From Virgibacillus aidingensis (GTDB lineage Bacteria; Bacillota; Bacilli; Bacillales; Amphibacillaceae): DNA of 64,000 nt. Below are positions 52,311-61,271 of the stretch, in pieces; the stretch's first letter is position 1, and every line of letters begins with the position of its first letter. Under the pieces are notes generated by a model. That model had not been told where the DNA came from and ran no database searches. It saw only the letters and a program-made list of their open reading frames with translations. The DNA lies in NCBI RefSeq assembly GCF_010994035.1, contig NZ_WIXN01000006.1, positions 124,001-188,000 on the forward strand, read 5' to 3'. A program made the position numbers and the translations under genes.

Positions 52311-52664
52311 TCAGCATTGGCAAACCATCAGCATGTTTCCATCCGGATCTTTAAAGTTAAAATAATGGTCATGCTCGATTTCTGTAATGATGTTTACCTC
52401 TTTATTTTTCATAAATTGAAATGCCTCTTGTATGTTTTTTGTATCAAAATGAAAAGCCGGCGTTTTAAATATCTTATCTTTTCTATATATTTTGCTGTCC
52501 AGGACAACCCCTGTGCCATCCATGGGTATAACATAAAGATGGCCAAACTGAATTTCATTATCTGCCTTTACTCCCAATATATCACAGTACCAGTCTCTCG
52601 CCTTTTCAATATTGCTTACAGGGATAAATATTGTTCCAATTTGTTTTAGGATAGGACTATACAT
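52311..52664 (-). CDS. VOC (glyoxalase-fold) family protein
   Basis: A 117-residue vicinal-oxygen-chelate protein: IGTIFIPVSNIEKARDWYCDILG at the start, AFHFDTKNIQEAFQFMKNKEV in the middle and DHDHYFNFKDPDGNMLMVC (in part) at the end. The histidines and the glutamate/aspartate of PDGN are typical of the fold, but the substrate (dioxygenase, isomerase or resistance-type binding) cannot be told. The ATG at 52664 follows AAGGAG; a frame to 52874 has no further ribosome-binding site. It is divergent from the MerR-family regulator gene, which may control it. Confidence 0.85.
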   Translation of the reverse strand: MYSPILKQIGTIFIPVSNIEKARDWYCDILGVKADNEIQFGHLYVIPMDGTGVVLDSKIYRKDKIFKTPAFHFDTKNIQEAFQFMKNKEVNIITEIEHDHYFNFKDPDGNMLMVCQC

Positions 52665-52921
52665 TAAAATCAGCTCCTTGATTTTTAAATATCGAAACAA
52701 CTCCTCTTTATAATTCTTCTCTGTACTTAAAAAAAATCCTGCTGAACAGGTAATATTTTTACAGATGCTGGCAACTTTTTTCTCTGTTGGAATGAGATAG
52801 AAGATACAACCATTTCTCCCAAAAAAATTGAGTGAAATAAAAAAGGTAAACAATCTTGAATCTTCCCTTGACATTCAATTTGCTTTAACGTTTATGCTTA
52901 TACATAGTAAAGGGTGATGGG

Positions 52922-53677
52922 GTGAAAAGCATGATGACGATAAAGGAATTTTCAACGAAGACTGGAATTCCGAAGAGTACACTCCGATACTATGAAGAAA
53001 AAAACCTTCTGCAGTCCGTGAGAGATCAAGAGAGCAATTATCGCATGTATTCAGCGGATCAAGTCAGCCTTGCCAAGCTGATTGCCAGTCTTCGAACAGC
53101 AAATATACCAATCCGTGAAATTCAGCTTTATTTAAAAGCCGATGAAGCAGTGCAAAAGCAAATGAAGCAGACATGGATTCGTACGATAAAGAAAAATCAG
53201 CGGCAGCTGGCCATCAGTCTTCGTTATTTGGAAAGCAATCAGGGGGAAGAAGCTATTTATATATTCGAAAAGCCGCCTGAGAAAGTAATCTGGTTTAAGG
53301 CGGAAGCTCCTGTGGGGCAGTTTACCCAAGCATTTATTTTCAGGCGAAAGCAGCTGATACAGCATAATATTACAATTAAAAATACGTATTTAAGATATCT
53401 GTCAGGTAATAGAAAGTCAGTACACGCCGATATTGGCTTTGGTGTTCCCGGTAATGCGGATGCTTCCCCTATTCCAGAGGCATTTACAGAAAATATGGAG
53501 AAGTGTTTATGTATCGGTCTGTCGTTTAATGGCGAACTTTTTAGAATTGAAGCCGCTTACCGGAAATTAATTCTATATTGTATGACACATAACTGGACGC
53601 CAACCGGCAGCATCCTTGAATGGAACCGCGGCGGCCGGTTAGATTCCACAGATATAATTATACCTGTAAAACATTAG
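52922..53677 (+). CDS. MerR-family regulator with GyrI-like effector domain
   Basis: A 251-residue regulator. The N-terminal MerR domain (MTIKEFSTKTGIPKSTLRYYEEKNLL, about 5-30, with NYRMYSADQVSLAKLIASLR) binds DNA, a coiled-coil helix (80-110) mediates dimerisation, and the C-terminal about 135 residues look like a GyrI/BmrR drug-binding fold (ending WNRGGRLDSTDIIIPVKH). MerR/GyrI proteins activate exporters or detoxification genes on binding hydrophobic cations. The start may be the GTG at 52922 or the ATG at 52931. A C45 acyltransferase gene follows within ten bases, suggesting an operon. Confidence 0.85.
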   Translation: MKSMMTIKEFSTKTGIPKSTLRYYEEKNLLQSVRDQESNYRMYSADQVSLAKLIASLRTANIPIREIQLYLKADEAVQKQMKQTWIRTIKKNQRQLAISLRYLESNQGEEAIYIFEKPPEKVIWFKAEAPVGQFTQAFIFRRKQLIQHNITIKNTYLRYLSGNRKSVHADIGFGVPGNADASPIPEAFTENMEKCLCIGLSFNGELFRIEAAYRKLILYCMTHNWTPTGSILEWNRGGRLDSTDIIIPVKH

Positions 53678-53686
53678 GAGGAAAAA

Positions 53687-54697
53687 ATGAACCAAAGAAA
53701 AAACCTGCAGGCTAAAGTGGTTGAATTAAAGGGAGATGCGTATCAAATTGGATTAAAGCAGGGTGCTGCATTAAAGAACAGAAGAACTGCGGATATTTCA
53801 GATGCCGATGTTTCGGCAGGAAGAAAATTGCTGGATGAATTTTCACCAAGTTTTTTGGAAGAACTGGCAGGCCTGGCAAACAAGCTGGGGACGGATTTGG
53901 ATACAGCTATTCGATTCTATGGGGGGTATAATTTACAGATGCCCTCCATGGGCTGTACTTCACTGGCAAATCGTTCCTTTTATGTGCGCAATTATGACTT
54001 TAACGATGTATTATATGATGGCAGACTTGTGCTCATTAAGCCGAATAATGGATATGCAAGTATAGGGTTCAGTCAGCAGGTGGTGGGCAGGCTGGACGGG
54101 ATGAATGAGAAGGGACTGGCAGTCGGGCTGCATTTGGTAAATGAAAAGGTGGAGCAAGAAGGCATTCAGGGTTTTTTGGCAACAACCATTTGCCGTCTCA
54201 TTCTTGACCAATGTGCTTCAGTGAAAGAAGCGGCAGCACTGATTAAACAAGTACCCCACCAGTATTGCTATAACTTTTCTATCATGGATAAGGAAGGGAA
54301 TAGCGCTATTGTAGAATCCACGCCTGGCGCAAAGGTGGTTCATTACAATTCAGGACTTATTTGTACAAATCACTTTCGATCCGGGAAATTAAAAAATAAA
54401 AATAGACCGTCCATTGACGTGTCACTGCGACGTAAGAAATACTTGGAAACACTGGATAAAGAAAATTTAACCCCTATTTCTGCCTATCATATATTTAATA
54501 ATGAAGACTCTCCATTGTTTTTCAAGCACTACAAAGAATACTTTGGGACTTTGCATACTGTCGTGTATTGTCCGCAAGACTTGCGTGTAATAATTGGCGT
54601 TGGCGGGGACTGTGAGCCTTACGCAATTTCATTTGATGAATGGCTTGCCGGAGAGACAACGCTGCCCAAAATACTCGAAGGAACAATAGATTGCTGA
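53687..54697 (+). CDS. C45-family autoproteolytic acyltransferase/hydrolase
   Basis: A 336-residue Ntn-hydrolase of the acyl-CoA:6-aminopenicillanate acyltransferase-like (C45) family. Cys90 in MGCTSLANRSFYVRNYDFND would be the nucleophile freed by self-cleavage; RNYDFN is a family hallmark, followed by GFSQQVVGRLDGMNEKGLAVGLH and VESTPGAKVVH. These enzymes transfer or hydrolyse acyl groups on amines, and substrates are often unknown. No signal peptide is present. AGGAGG precedes the ATG. It follows the MerR/GyrI regulator and a long terminator hairpin ends the pair. Confidence 0.88.
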   Translation: MNQRKNLQAKVVELKGDAYQIGLKQGAALKNRRTADISDADVSAGRKLLDEFSPSFLEELAGLANKLGTDLDTAIRFYGGYNLQMPSMGCTSLANRSFYVRNYDFNDVLYDGRLVLIKPNNGYASIGFSQQVVGRLDGMNEKGLAVGLHLVNEKVEQEGIQGFLATTICRLILDQCASVKEAAALIKQVPHQYCYNFSIMDKEGNSAIVESTPGAKVVHYNSGLICTNHFRSGKLKNKNRPSIDVSLRRKKYLETLDKENLTPISAYHIFNNEDSPLFFKHYKEYFGTLHTVVYCPQDLRVIIGVGGDCEPYAISFDEWLAGETTLPKILEGTIDC

Positions 54698-54728
54698 ATG
54701 TTCAGGATAAATATGCAATGAAAGCAGA

Positions 54729-54776
54729 AAGTGCAGCATGCAGATCTCGTATATGCATGCTGCACTTCTTCTGTTT
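54729..54776. terminator. Terminator between C45 gene and formate/nitrite transporter gene
   Basis: A perfect 14-bp stem AAGTGCAGCATGCA/TGCATGCTGCACTT around an 11-base loop, followed by CTTCTGTTTTT on the plus strand. It lies between convergent genes. Confidence 0.85.
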
Positions 54777-54833
54777 TTGCTGGCGATCCCGCCGTCAGAT
54801 AAATGCAACAAGAGAATTATTCCGGAGTTGCAA

Positions 54834-55658
54834 TCAGGATGCTTTTTTTGTGGTGTTGGTGCTTTGGACAGGTGGTTTTTCTTTGGTTACATAGTGTAAT
54901 GCCCAGCCTGTGAAAATAAATCCGCTGATGAAGTTTCCGATGGTGACGGGGATTTGATTCCACAGCCACCAGTCCAGAAAGCTGATATCTGTCCCTATCA
55001 TCATGGCAGCTGGTATGACAAACATATTCACTACCGCGTGTTCAAAACCCTGCCCAAAGAAAATGAATACCGGCAGCCACATGGCGGCTATTTTTCCAAT
55101 GGTAGCCTTTGACGTAAAAGCCATCACCGCCCCCATGGTTACCATCCAGTTACAGAGCAATGCTTTTACAAATACAACAACCATGCCATCAGCACCGTAA
55201 TATTTATACTCCAGTGTTTTTCCTTCAGCAACAGCTATAATTTTTTGAATAAGAACATGATCTGTACTATTTCCGAACTTCGTAATATAAATCACAAATA
55301 AAGCGGCATAAAATATGCTTCCAATTAAATTGCCGAGAAACGCCCAGGAAAAATTGCGCAGCATAAGCGGCACGGTAGTTTTTTTGCGCATTTTTGCTAT
55401 GGGCAGCATGGCAAATGAACCTGTCACTAGCTCCAGGTTCAGCAATAAAATGAGGACAAAGCCAACCGGAAAAATAACTGCGCCGACGATGTCCATGCCT
55501 GTTTGTGCGGAAGCGGTAAAAGCCAGTGTGGTTGCATACCCCAAAAAAGCGCCGGATAAAATAGCTTTAATTAATATATGGCTGACAGGAAGCCGCGCCT
55601 TATTGGCTCCAGCTTCGGCAATAGAACTGACAACTTCTTTCGGTTTAACATAATCCAC
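54834..55658 (-). CDS. Formate/nitrite transporter family channel
   Basis: A 274-residue FNT-family pentameric channel with six membrane helices. Diagnostic stretches are AILSGAFLGYATTLAF (helix 1), LNLELVTGSFAMLPIA (helix 2 and omega-loop start), NFSWAFLGNLIGSIFYA, LLCNWMVTMGAVMAF (with the conserved N-W) and FEHAVVNMFVIPAAMM (with the central pore histidine in EH). It could move formate, nitrite or hydrosulfide. The C-terminal tail is short and polar. It is divergent from the pterin dehydratase gene. Confidence 0.92.
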   Translation of the reverse strand: MDYVKPKEVVSSIAEAGANKARLPVSHILIKAILSGAFLGYATTLAFTASAQTGMDIVGAVIFPVGFVLILLLNLELVTGSFAMLPIAKMRKKTTVPLMLRNFSWAFLGNLIGSIFYAALFVIYITKFGNSTDHVLIQKIIAVAEGKTLEYKYYGADGMVVVFVKALLCNWMVTMGAVMAFTSKATIGKIAAMWLPVFIFFGQGFEHAVVNMFVIPAAMMIGTDISFLDWWLWNQIPVTIGNFISGFIFTGWALHYVTKEKPPVQSTNTTKKAS

Positions 55659-55913
55659 GAGTTCTCCCCACTTTCTCCCTTTAATGTTCTGTTTTGCCCA
55701 TTTTAGAGGGAATCAGGAAAATGACCAATGAGATAAATCACAGCTATGAATCAGTTATAACAAAATAACTACAATTCTGTGAATAAACCTATTAGCAACA
55801 TGGTAATAGAGTAAAATAACGGAAAGTTAACCACAATTTCCTGTGCATAAGTTGTGAATAAGTAAATCTATCGTTACACTAAAACTAATAAATAATGAAG
55901 GAGGAAACATGAA

Positions 55914-56210
55914 ATGGAAAGACTATCGGAAGAAGAGATTTACAAGGAACTGAAAAATCTACCGGAATGGAAGCGGCTTGATGAAAAATGGATTGAGCGC
56001 AAATACAGGTTCCAAAACTATTTACATGGAGTACGATTTGCCGGTGAAGCCGCGGAGTATGCGGAAAATAAGAAGCATCATCCCCTCATTTCCATCGACT
56101 ATAAAATGGTGAAATTAAAAATGTCTTCGTGGCAGGCAAAAGGACTGACAGACCTTGATTTTGAAATGGCAAAACATTTTGATCAGATGTATGAAAAGGC
56201 GGATAAATAA
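55914..56210 (+). CDS. 4a-hydroxytetrahydrobiopterin dehydratase
   Basis: A 98-residue pterin-4a-carbinolamine dehydratase (PCD/DCoH). The signature KKHHPLISIDYKMVKLKMSS (about residues 52-71), with the two active-site histidines and the aromatic hydroxylase-recycling fold, is clear, followed by GLTDLDFEMA. AAGGAGGAA lies eight bases before this ATG; another ATG at 55909 opens a 15-codon frame in a different phase. No aromatic amino acid hydroxylase is visible nearby. PCD-like proteins also assist molybdopterin metabolism in some bacteria, a loose link to modABC. Confidence 0.93.
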   Translation: MERLSEEEIYKELKNLPEWKRLDEKWIERKYRFQNYLHGVRFAGEAAEYAENKKHHPLISIDYKMVKLKMSSWQAKGLTDLDFEMAKHFDQMYEKADK

Positions 56211-56966
56211 TTTAAGCAGCGCAAGAGTTCATTAAGTTCGAATTTAAGAACAGCACCGAAAGTAAAGTTATCCACATATTGATAATAATTGGAGACAGTT
56301 AAGCAAGGTTATCGGCAAAATGTCTGTGAATCCTCAGTTTCCTAAAAACGAAACTTAAGGCTTTAAAAATAATAGATTTTCAGAAGACCATCCAATAGAA
56401 TCAAACAATTAAGAAGAAAAGCCAAATTAGAACATATTACCTATATGGAAGAAAACTCTGAGTATATTGGCATATATCCAATGGAATAAAAGAGCATGGA
56501 ATAAGGTAGAACGAACTGTTATATTCCTTTTATTTACCTTGGAAATCTATTACATCGGGAGAAAGGAATCATTTTTTATAGAGATGACTGCCTTTATTCC
56601 ATGCTGAAGGAAAAGCCTTAAGTGAAATTTCCCCGTTATATCAACGTTTACGGCAACTTCCAAAATAAACTTATATCTATATACCTATTCCACAGGCGAA
56701 AGAAAAATAGAACTTTTCTCTCAATTTAAAATTCGGAAATAATTTTCTACATAATTCGACACAGAAGTCTTTCGTTCTTCGTTATAATTCCTATACAGCA
56801 TTGGAACGAACGCAGACCAACATAAATGGAAGGAGGCGGATGCAGGTAAGCGTTTGCATTATTTGTCTATACATGTCTGAAGGGGGGAACGATTAGCTGT
56901 TTAAGAGAGTTAGAAAATCGGCTTTTCGTCTAGCATGAGTGTCCAAAAAGAAAAAGAGGAGGAAGC
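56211..56966. other. 756-base gap before the TasA/CalY-like gene
   Basis: No credible gene. It contains one exact DnaA box (TTATCCACA, 56268-56276), an inverted pair (GCATGGAATAAGG at 56494 and CCTTTATTCCATGC at 56591) and a TATAAT (56783-56788) without a matching -35. A very short frame (56840-56896, 18 codons) sits close behind AAGGAGG. The long gap suggests a regulated promoter with an extended leader. Confidence 0.5.
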
Positions 56967-57560
56967 ATGTTGAATATCAAAAAAAAATTAGGCCTAAGTA
57001 TAGCTTCTGCAGCATTGGGGATTTCGTTAATCGGAGGGGGAACCTTTGCTTACTTCAGTGACCAGGAAGTAACGAATAACAGCTTTGCTGCCGGTACGCT
57101 GGATTTATCCGTGAACCCGATGGCGATTATTAACTTGGATAACTTAAAACCGGGAGATTCAATGGTAAGGGAATTTTCCTTGTCCAATGATGGCAGCCTT
57201 AAAATTGAAAATGTGTTATTAGAGACAGACTACACCGTGATTGATGAAGGAAATAATAATACGGATGACTTTGGGAGCCATATCCGGGTGAACTTCCTCT
57301 GGAACTGGGACCAGGAAAGCGAGCCAATTTTTGAGACCACGCTATCTGAACTAAGAGAAATGGATCCGGATGTAGTGAAGCGCGATATTTGGGATCCGTT
57401 GTGGGAGCAAAACGGCGGTCTTGAAGCAGGGGAGACACATGATTTCTGGGTACAGTTTGAATTTATTGATAATGATGAAGATCAAAACATGTTCCAGGGA
57501 GACGGTCTCGAACTGGAGTGGACGTTTAATGCCACTCAAGGGGATGGAGAAGATTTGTAA
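56967..57560 (+). CDS. TasA/CalY-family secreted matrix protein
   Basis: A 197-residue secreted protein of the camelysin/TasA (M73) family. It starts MLNIKKKLGLSIASAALGIS; the signal peptide ends near GGGTFAYFSD, the usual SipW-type cleavage context. The mature part contains NNSFAAGTLDLSVNP and NLKPGDSMVREFSLSNDG, typical of TasA-like fibre proteins, and is strongly acidic. Related proteins form amyloid-like fibres in B. subtilis biofilms or act as CalY in Bacillus cereus. The dedicated signal peptidase gene sipW usually found beside tasA is absent here. AGGAGGAAGC precedes the ATG. The M4 protease gene follows after 38 bases. Confidence 0.88.
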   Translation: MLNIKKKLGLSIASAALGISLIGGGTFAYFSDQEVTNNSFAAGTLDLSVNPMAIINLDNLKPGDSMVREFSLSNDGSLKIENVLLETDYTVIDEGNNNTDDFGSHIRVNFLWNWDQESEPIFETTLSELREMDPDVVKRDIWDPLWEQNGGLEAGETHDFWVQFEFIDNDEDQNMFQGDGLELEWTFNATQGDGEDL

Positions 57561-57598
57561 TTTAATAGTTTCATACATTCATAAGGAGGGTGAAGGAG

Positions 57599-59188
57599 AT
57601 GAATCTGAATAAAAAGGTACTTACATCAGGACTGGCTGTTGTTGTGTCGCTGGGTATTTTCGCGTCTCCTGCTTTGGCAGATGATACGAAGATACAAATG
57701 AATGACACCTATGATACGCCTTCTTACATCGTTGAAAACTGGGAAGCTCCCGGGAAGTTGTCAAAGGAACAAATTGTAAAGGCTTATTTTGAGGCAAACA
57801 GCGGGGACTTTCAATTAAACCAGGATCAAAATACTAGTTTTGAGATAAAGAGCCAGTCTGCTGATGCTGAAACTGGAACACATCACTTCCGGGTTAATCA
57901 GGAATATAAAGGTATTCCGGTATATGGTGCAGATCAAACTGTCACATTGGATGAAGACAATAATGTGGTTTCCTACTTTGGAGAAGTGATTCCAAACCTG
58001 GACGCTGAAAATATTTCTGTTAAAGCAAATGTATCCGAGGAGAAAGCCATTGCTATTTTCAAAGATCAGCTGCAGGACAGAATCGGGAAAATACAGCAAT
58101 TTGACGGGGATATCGAAATAGAGCCTTATATTTACGAGTATAAAGATGATTTCTATTTTACTTATCTTGTAACCGGTTCAACAACGTATCCTGAAGTAGG
58201 TTTCTGGCACTATTTCATTGATGCGGCAAACGGGGAAATCGTGGATCATTTTAATGCCGCCAGTAATGTGACTGCATTCGGAACAGGTGTATTTGGAGAA
58301 AGAAGAATGTTTGAAGCACAGGAATATGATGGCATGTACAGATTATTTGATGAAACACGAGGTAATGGTGTAGTCACCTATGATGCCGATACAGGTGTAA
58401 ATCTTGACGTATTAAGCATCAATAAAATGTTTAGAGATGGAGCTGCAGTAGATGCCCATCGCAACGCTCAGGTAACGTATGACTATTTCATGGATACATT
58501 CGGCCGCAACTCCGTGGATGACAACGGCCAGATTTTGATCTCTGCCGTTCACGTAGGTAATAACTGGAATAATGCATCATGGAATGGCAGACAGATGTCA
58601 TATGGCGACGGGGATGGCCAGCGTTTCCACCCACTTTCAGCAGGACTGGATGTTGCTGCCCATGAAATGAGTCATGGTGTCATCCAGCATACGGCAAACT
58701 TGGTTTACCGTAATGAGTCCGGCGCGCTAAATGAGTCCTATGCGGATATTTTCGGTGCGATGGTGGACAGGGACAACTGGCTGATGGGAGAAGCTATTAT
58801 GGCGGACGGCACAGCAGCCCTGCGCTCTTTGGAAGATCCAGCCTCTTTAATTGAAAGCAGAACGCAGGCACCTTATCCGGATCACTGGGACTTAAGATAT
58901 ACCGGAAACCTGGATAACGGCGGCGTGCACATTAACAGCAGCATCAATAATAAAGCTGCGTATCTGGTTGCTGAAGGCGGGGAACACTATGGCGTGGAAG
59001 TGGAAGGTGTTGGACGCGATGCGACAGAACAAATTTACTATCGTGCACTTGATGTTTATTTAACAGCCAGATCTGATTTCAGCATGATGAGACAGGCTGC
59101 CGTTCAAGCAGCAACTGACTTGTTTGGCAGTACTTCTGCTGAAGTTGCAGCAGTAGAAGCTGCATATGATGCGGTAGGTGTAGAGTAA
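57599..59188 (+). CDS. Secreted M4-family (thermolysin-like) metalloprotease
   Basis: A 529-residue preproenzyme. A signal peptide ends near SPALA-DD (residues 23-27), then an FTP/PepSY propeptide (to about 225, with HHFRVNQEYKGIPVYGADQTV). The catalytic domain has the zinc motif HEMSH (about 355-359), the third ligand glutamate in NESYADIFG (about 378-386) and the active-site histidine in GGVHINSS. The mature enzyme is rich in Asp/Glu, as in salt-tolerant proteases. Start chosen at 57599, eight bases after AAGGAGGG. It shares a transcript with the TasA/CalY-like gene judging by the 38-base gap, and it might process matrix proteins, which is inference. Confidence 0.94.
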   Translation: MNLNKKVLTSGLAVVVSLGIFASPALADDTKIQMNDTYDTPSYIVENWEAPGKLSKEQIVKAYFEANSGDFQLNQDQNTSFEIKSQSADAETGTHHFRVNQEYKGIPVYGADQTVTLDEDNNVVSYFGEVIPNLDAENISVKANVSEEKAIAIFKDQLQDRIGKIQQFDGDIEIEPYIYEYKDDFYFTYLVTGSTTYPEVGFWHYFIDAANGEIVDHFNAASNVTAFGTGVFGERRMFEAQEYDGMYRLFDETRGNGVVTYDADTGVNLDVLSINKMFRDGAAVDAHRNAQVTYDYFMDTFGRNSVDDNGQILISAVHVGNNWNNASWNGRQMSYGDGDGQRFHPLSAGLDVAAHEMSHGVIQHTANLVYRNESGALNESYADIFGAMVDRDNWLMGEAIMADGTAALRSLEDPASLIESRTQAPYPDHWDLRYTGNLDNGGVHINSSINNKAAYLVAEGGEHYGVEVEGVGRDATEQIYYRALDVYLTARSDFSMMRQAAVQAATDLFGSTSAEVAAVEAAYDAVGVE

Positions 59189-59194
59189 AAATTT

Positions 59195-59461
59195 TACCTC
59201 CGGTGCTTTATTTATAAGGTGTCGGGGGTACCTTACGCTTATGGAGATCGGTAAGCACTTTGGCCGGAAGGATCAGCGGTTATGCCATTTTTTCAGCGTA
59301 TTACTGGTGAACTAGCTTACCAGGCGAATAAAGACTGCGGAATCTTTTTATTTGTCGCTTATCGGGCCTGTAAAATGCTGAATAAATGAAAACCGCTGCC
59401 GTTCGGTCGCGTATCGGGCGTATTCGATACGGAAAATAGAAATACTCTCATGCGGAACGGC
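59195..59461 (+). ncRNA. Candidate structured RNA or leader of the serine hydrolase gene
   Basis: The 379-base gap after the M4 gene is dense in pairing. A 16-bp hairpin lies at 59195-59231. CAGCGGTT (59274-59281) pairs with AACCGCTG (59391-59398), continuing as ATTTTTTCAGC (59287-59297) with GCTGAATAAAT (59377-59387). Enclosed are CTGGTGA/TTACCAG (59304-59323) and GCGAATAAAGA with TCTTTTTATTTGTCGC (59324-59358). Then GCCGTTC/GAACGGC (59398-59461) encloses CGTATCG/CGATACG. No protein frame fits. I know of no Rfam family matching this layout; function is inferred only from structure potential. Confidence 0.4.
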
Positions 59462-59567
59462 TATGTCACTTTATCAGAAAATATCACGAATATTACAGTG
59501 AATATTATTTTTTAATGCAGTAACATGAGTGTTTTTTTAAATCTGACTTTAATAAAGGAGTGAAATT

Positions 59568-61049
59568 ATGCTCAAAAGAATGGCACCTGTTATGATATTT
59601 CTTTTTGCGATCATTCTGTTTACAGGTACTGCGAGCATACTGGGAGCTTCAAACGGACTTTTTCAGGATAACCCTAGTGAAGCGGACATGCTTCAGCTCC
59701 CGCTGGATGATATGGATCCTTTACTGGAAGAAGCAATGGAAGATCATGTCATGCCGGGTGCGGTAGTGTTAATCGCCAAGGATGGAAAAGTGGTGAAGCA
59801 TGATGCTTACGGGTACGCAGCACGCTATACAGATAGTGACTTTACGGAAATGGATGACCCTGTGGAAATGAGTGAAGATACGATTTTTGATTTGGCATCG
59901 ATTTCCAAACTGTTTACTGCCACTGCAGTAATGCAGCTGTGGGATCAGGGAGCATTCGAGCTGGATGACCCTGTGGCTGATTATATTCCGGAATTTGCAG
60001 CAAATGGAAAAGAGGAAGTCACCATCCGCCAGCTGCTCACGCATACCTCCGGGTTCAGACCAAGTACGACAGCGCCTCTTCATGAAATTGAGGGTGATAG
60101 AGAGGATAAACTGGCTTTTGTATTGAACGAATCATTGCAAAACCCTCCTGGTCAAGAATACCTCTATAGTGATGTGGATTTTATAACGCTCGGTGTGCTG
60201 ATTGAGCGTTTAAGCGGAATGCAGCAGGATGAATTCACAGAGCAATTCATAACAGGCCCGTTAAATATGACGGATACAATGTATAATCCGCCGGCTAAAC
60301 TGAAGCACAGGATTGCTGCTACAGAAGAGCAGCCATGGGTAGACCGTGAACTTGTCTGGGGTGAAGTACATGATGAAAAAGCCTGGACACTTGACGGGGT
60401 AGCAGGTCATGCCGGGGTATTCAGTACAGCAGCAGATCTGGCGGTATTTGGTCAGATGATGCTTCAACAGGGCACGTATAACGGAGTAGAAGTTTTATCT
60501 GAAGAAGCAGTGGAATTGATCAGCACAAACTGGAATGAAGATATACCAGGGGCGAGGTCCTCAGGGCTTGGCTGGGAACTGAATCAATCCTGGTACATGG
60601 ATCGTTTGGCAGAAAGCAATACTTTGGGACATACAGGATATACCGGTACCTCCATTGTGGTGAGTCCGAATAACAATACGATTGCGCTATTACTGACAAA
60701 TCGTGTCCATCCAACCCGCGAAACAGTTTCCACAAATCCGGTTCGGCAGCTGGTAGCAGAAAAAACGGGAGCGGCCATCAGTGCATGGAGTGCTGCTTCG
60801 ATGAAGGATTATGTAGAAGTGCTTGAAGCAAGAGATGCTTTTGCTCATGAAAGTGCTGCACATGCTTTAAAGCTTCATTTGACAGCTGTCCATCAATATG
60901 AATTGCAACATGATGCGGAAAAGGTAAACAGACATATGGAAAGCCTGCAAGCTTTACTCGAATATCAGCTGGATCAGGAACTGATTACTGAGGCTGCTTA
61001 CGATGATTTAATGATGGATGCGGCCTACCTGATTGATTCCTGGCAATAG
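59568..61049 (+). CDS. Secreted serine hydrolase, beta-lactamase family, copy 1
   Basis: A 493-residue secreted enzyme of the class C beta-lactamase/esterase (S12) fold. A signal peptide covers about residues 1-27. Catalytic motifs are SISK (111-114), YSD (200-202, replacing the YxN of true beta-lactamases) and HTG (355-357), with GVAGHAGVFST (278-288) typical of this subfamily. The last about 90 residues form a helical domain (HALKLHLTAVHQYE) similar to small C-terminal FIVAR-like bundles. Likely an esterase, peptidase or wall-active enzyme; substrate unknown. AAAGGAGTG precedes the ATG. A second copy follows 222 bases downstream. Confidence 0.88.
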   Translation: MLKRMAPVMIFLFAIILFTGTASILGASNGLFQDNPSEADMLQLPLDDMDPLLEEAMEDHVMPGAVVLIAKDGKVVKHDAYGYAARYTDSDFTEMDDPVEMSEDTIFDLASISKLFTATAVMQLWDQGAFELDDPVADYIPEFAANGKEEVTIRQLLTHTSGFRPSTTAPLHEIEGDREDKLAFVLNESLQNPPGQEYLYSDVDFITLGVLIERLSGMQQDEFTEQFITGPLNMTDTMYNPPAKLKHRIAATEEQPWVDRELVWGEVHDEKAWTLDGVAGHAGVFSTAADLAVFGQMMLQQGTYNGVEVLSEEAVELISTNWNEDIPGARSSGLGWELNQSWYMDRLAESNTLGHTGYTGTSIVVSPNNNTIALLLTNRVHPTRETVSTNPVRQLVAEKTGAAISAWSAASMKDYVEVLEARDAFAHESAAHALKLHLTAVHQYELQHDAEKVNRHMESLQALLEYQLDQELITEAAYDDLMMDAAYLIDSWQ

Positions 61050-61271
61050 CGTGATTGATGATAAATTATCGTACGCGTATTTGTTTATTGAAAAATGTAG
61101 TTCAGCAAACCTGGCGGCATGTCTGACTATTGTGGTTGTTGGTTCAGGGATTAACTCAGCAATGTTTAAACAATGGATAATCTGAAAAATCTATGAATCT
61201 CTTTTTGTACAGTGTCACCAGTGATAGGGTTGTTTCTCATTTTCAAATTTAGAGTGAGGGGAGCTGAAAAC

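Noticed and set aside
52221-52649. 142-codon plus-strand frame
   Set aside because: It lies antisense within the VOC gene, which has a clear domain, good start and ribosome-binding site.
57742-57755. CCCGGG site in the M4 protease gene as a Noc box
   Set aside because: Three mismatches to the consensus; not distinguishable from chance.
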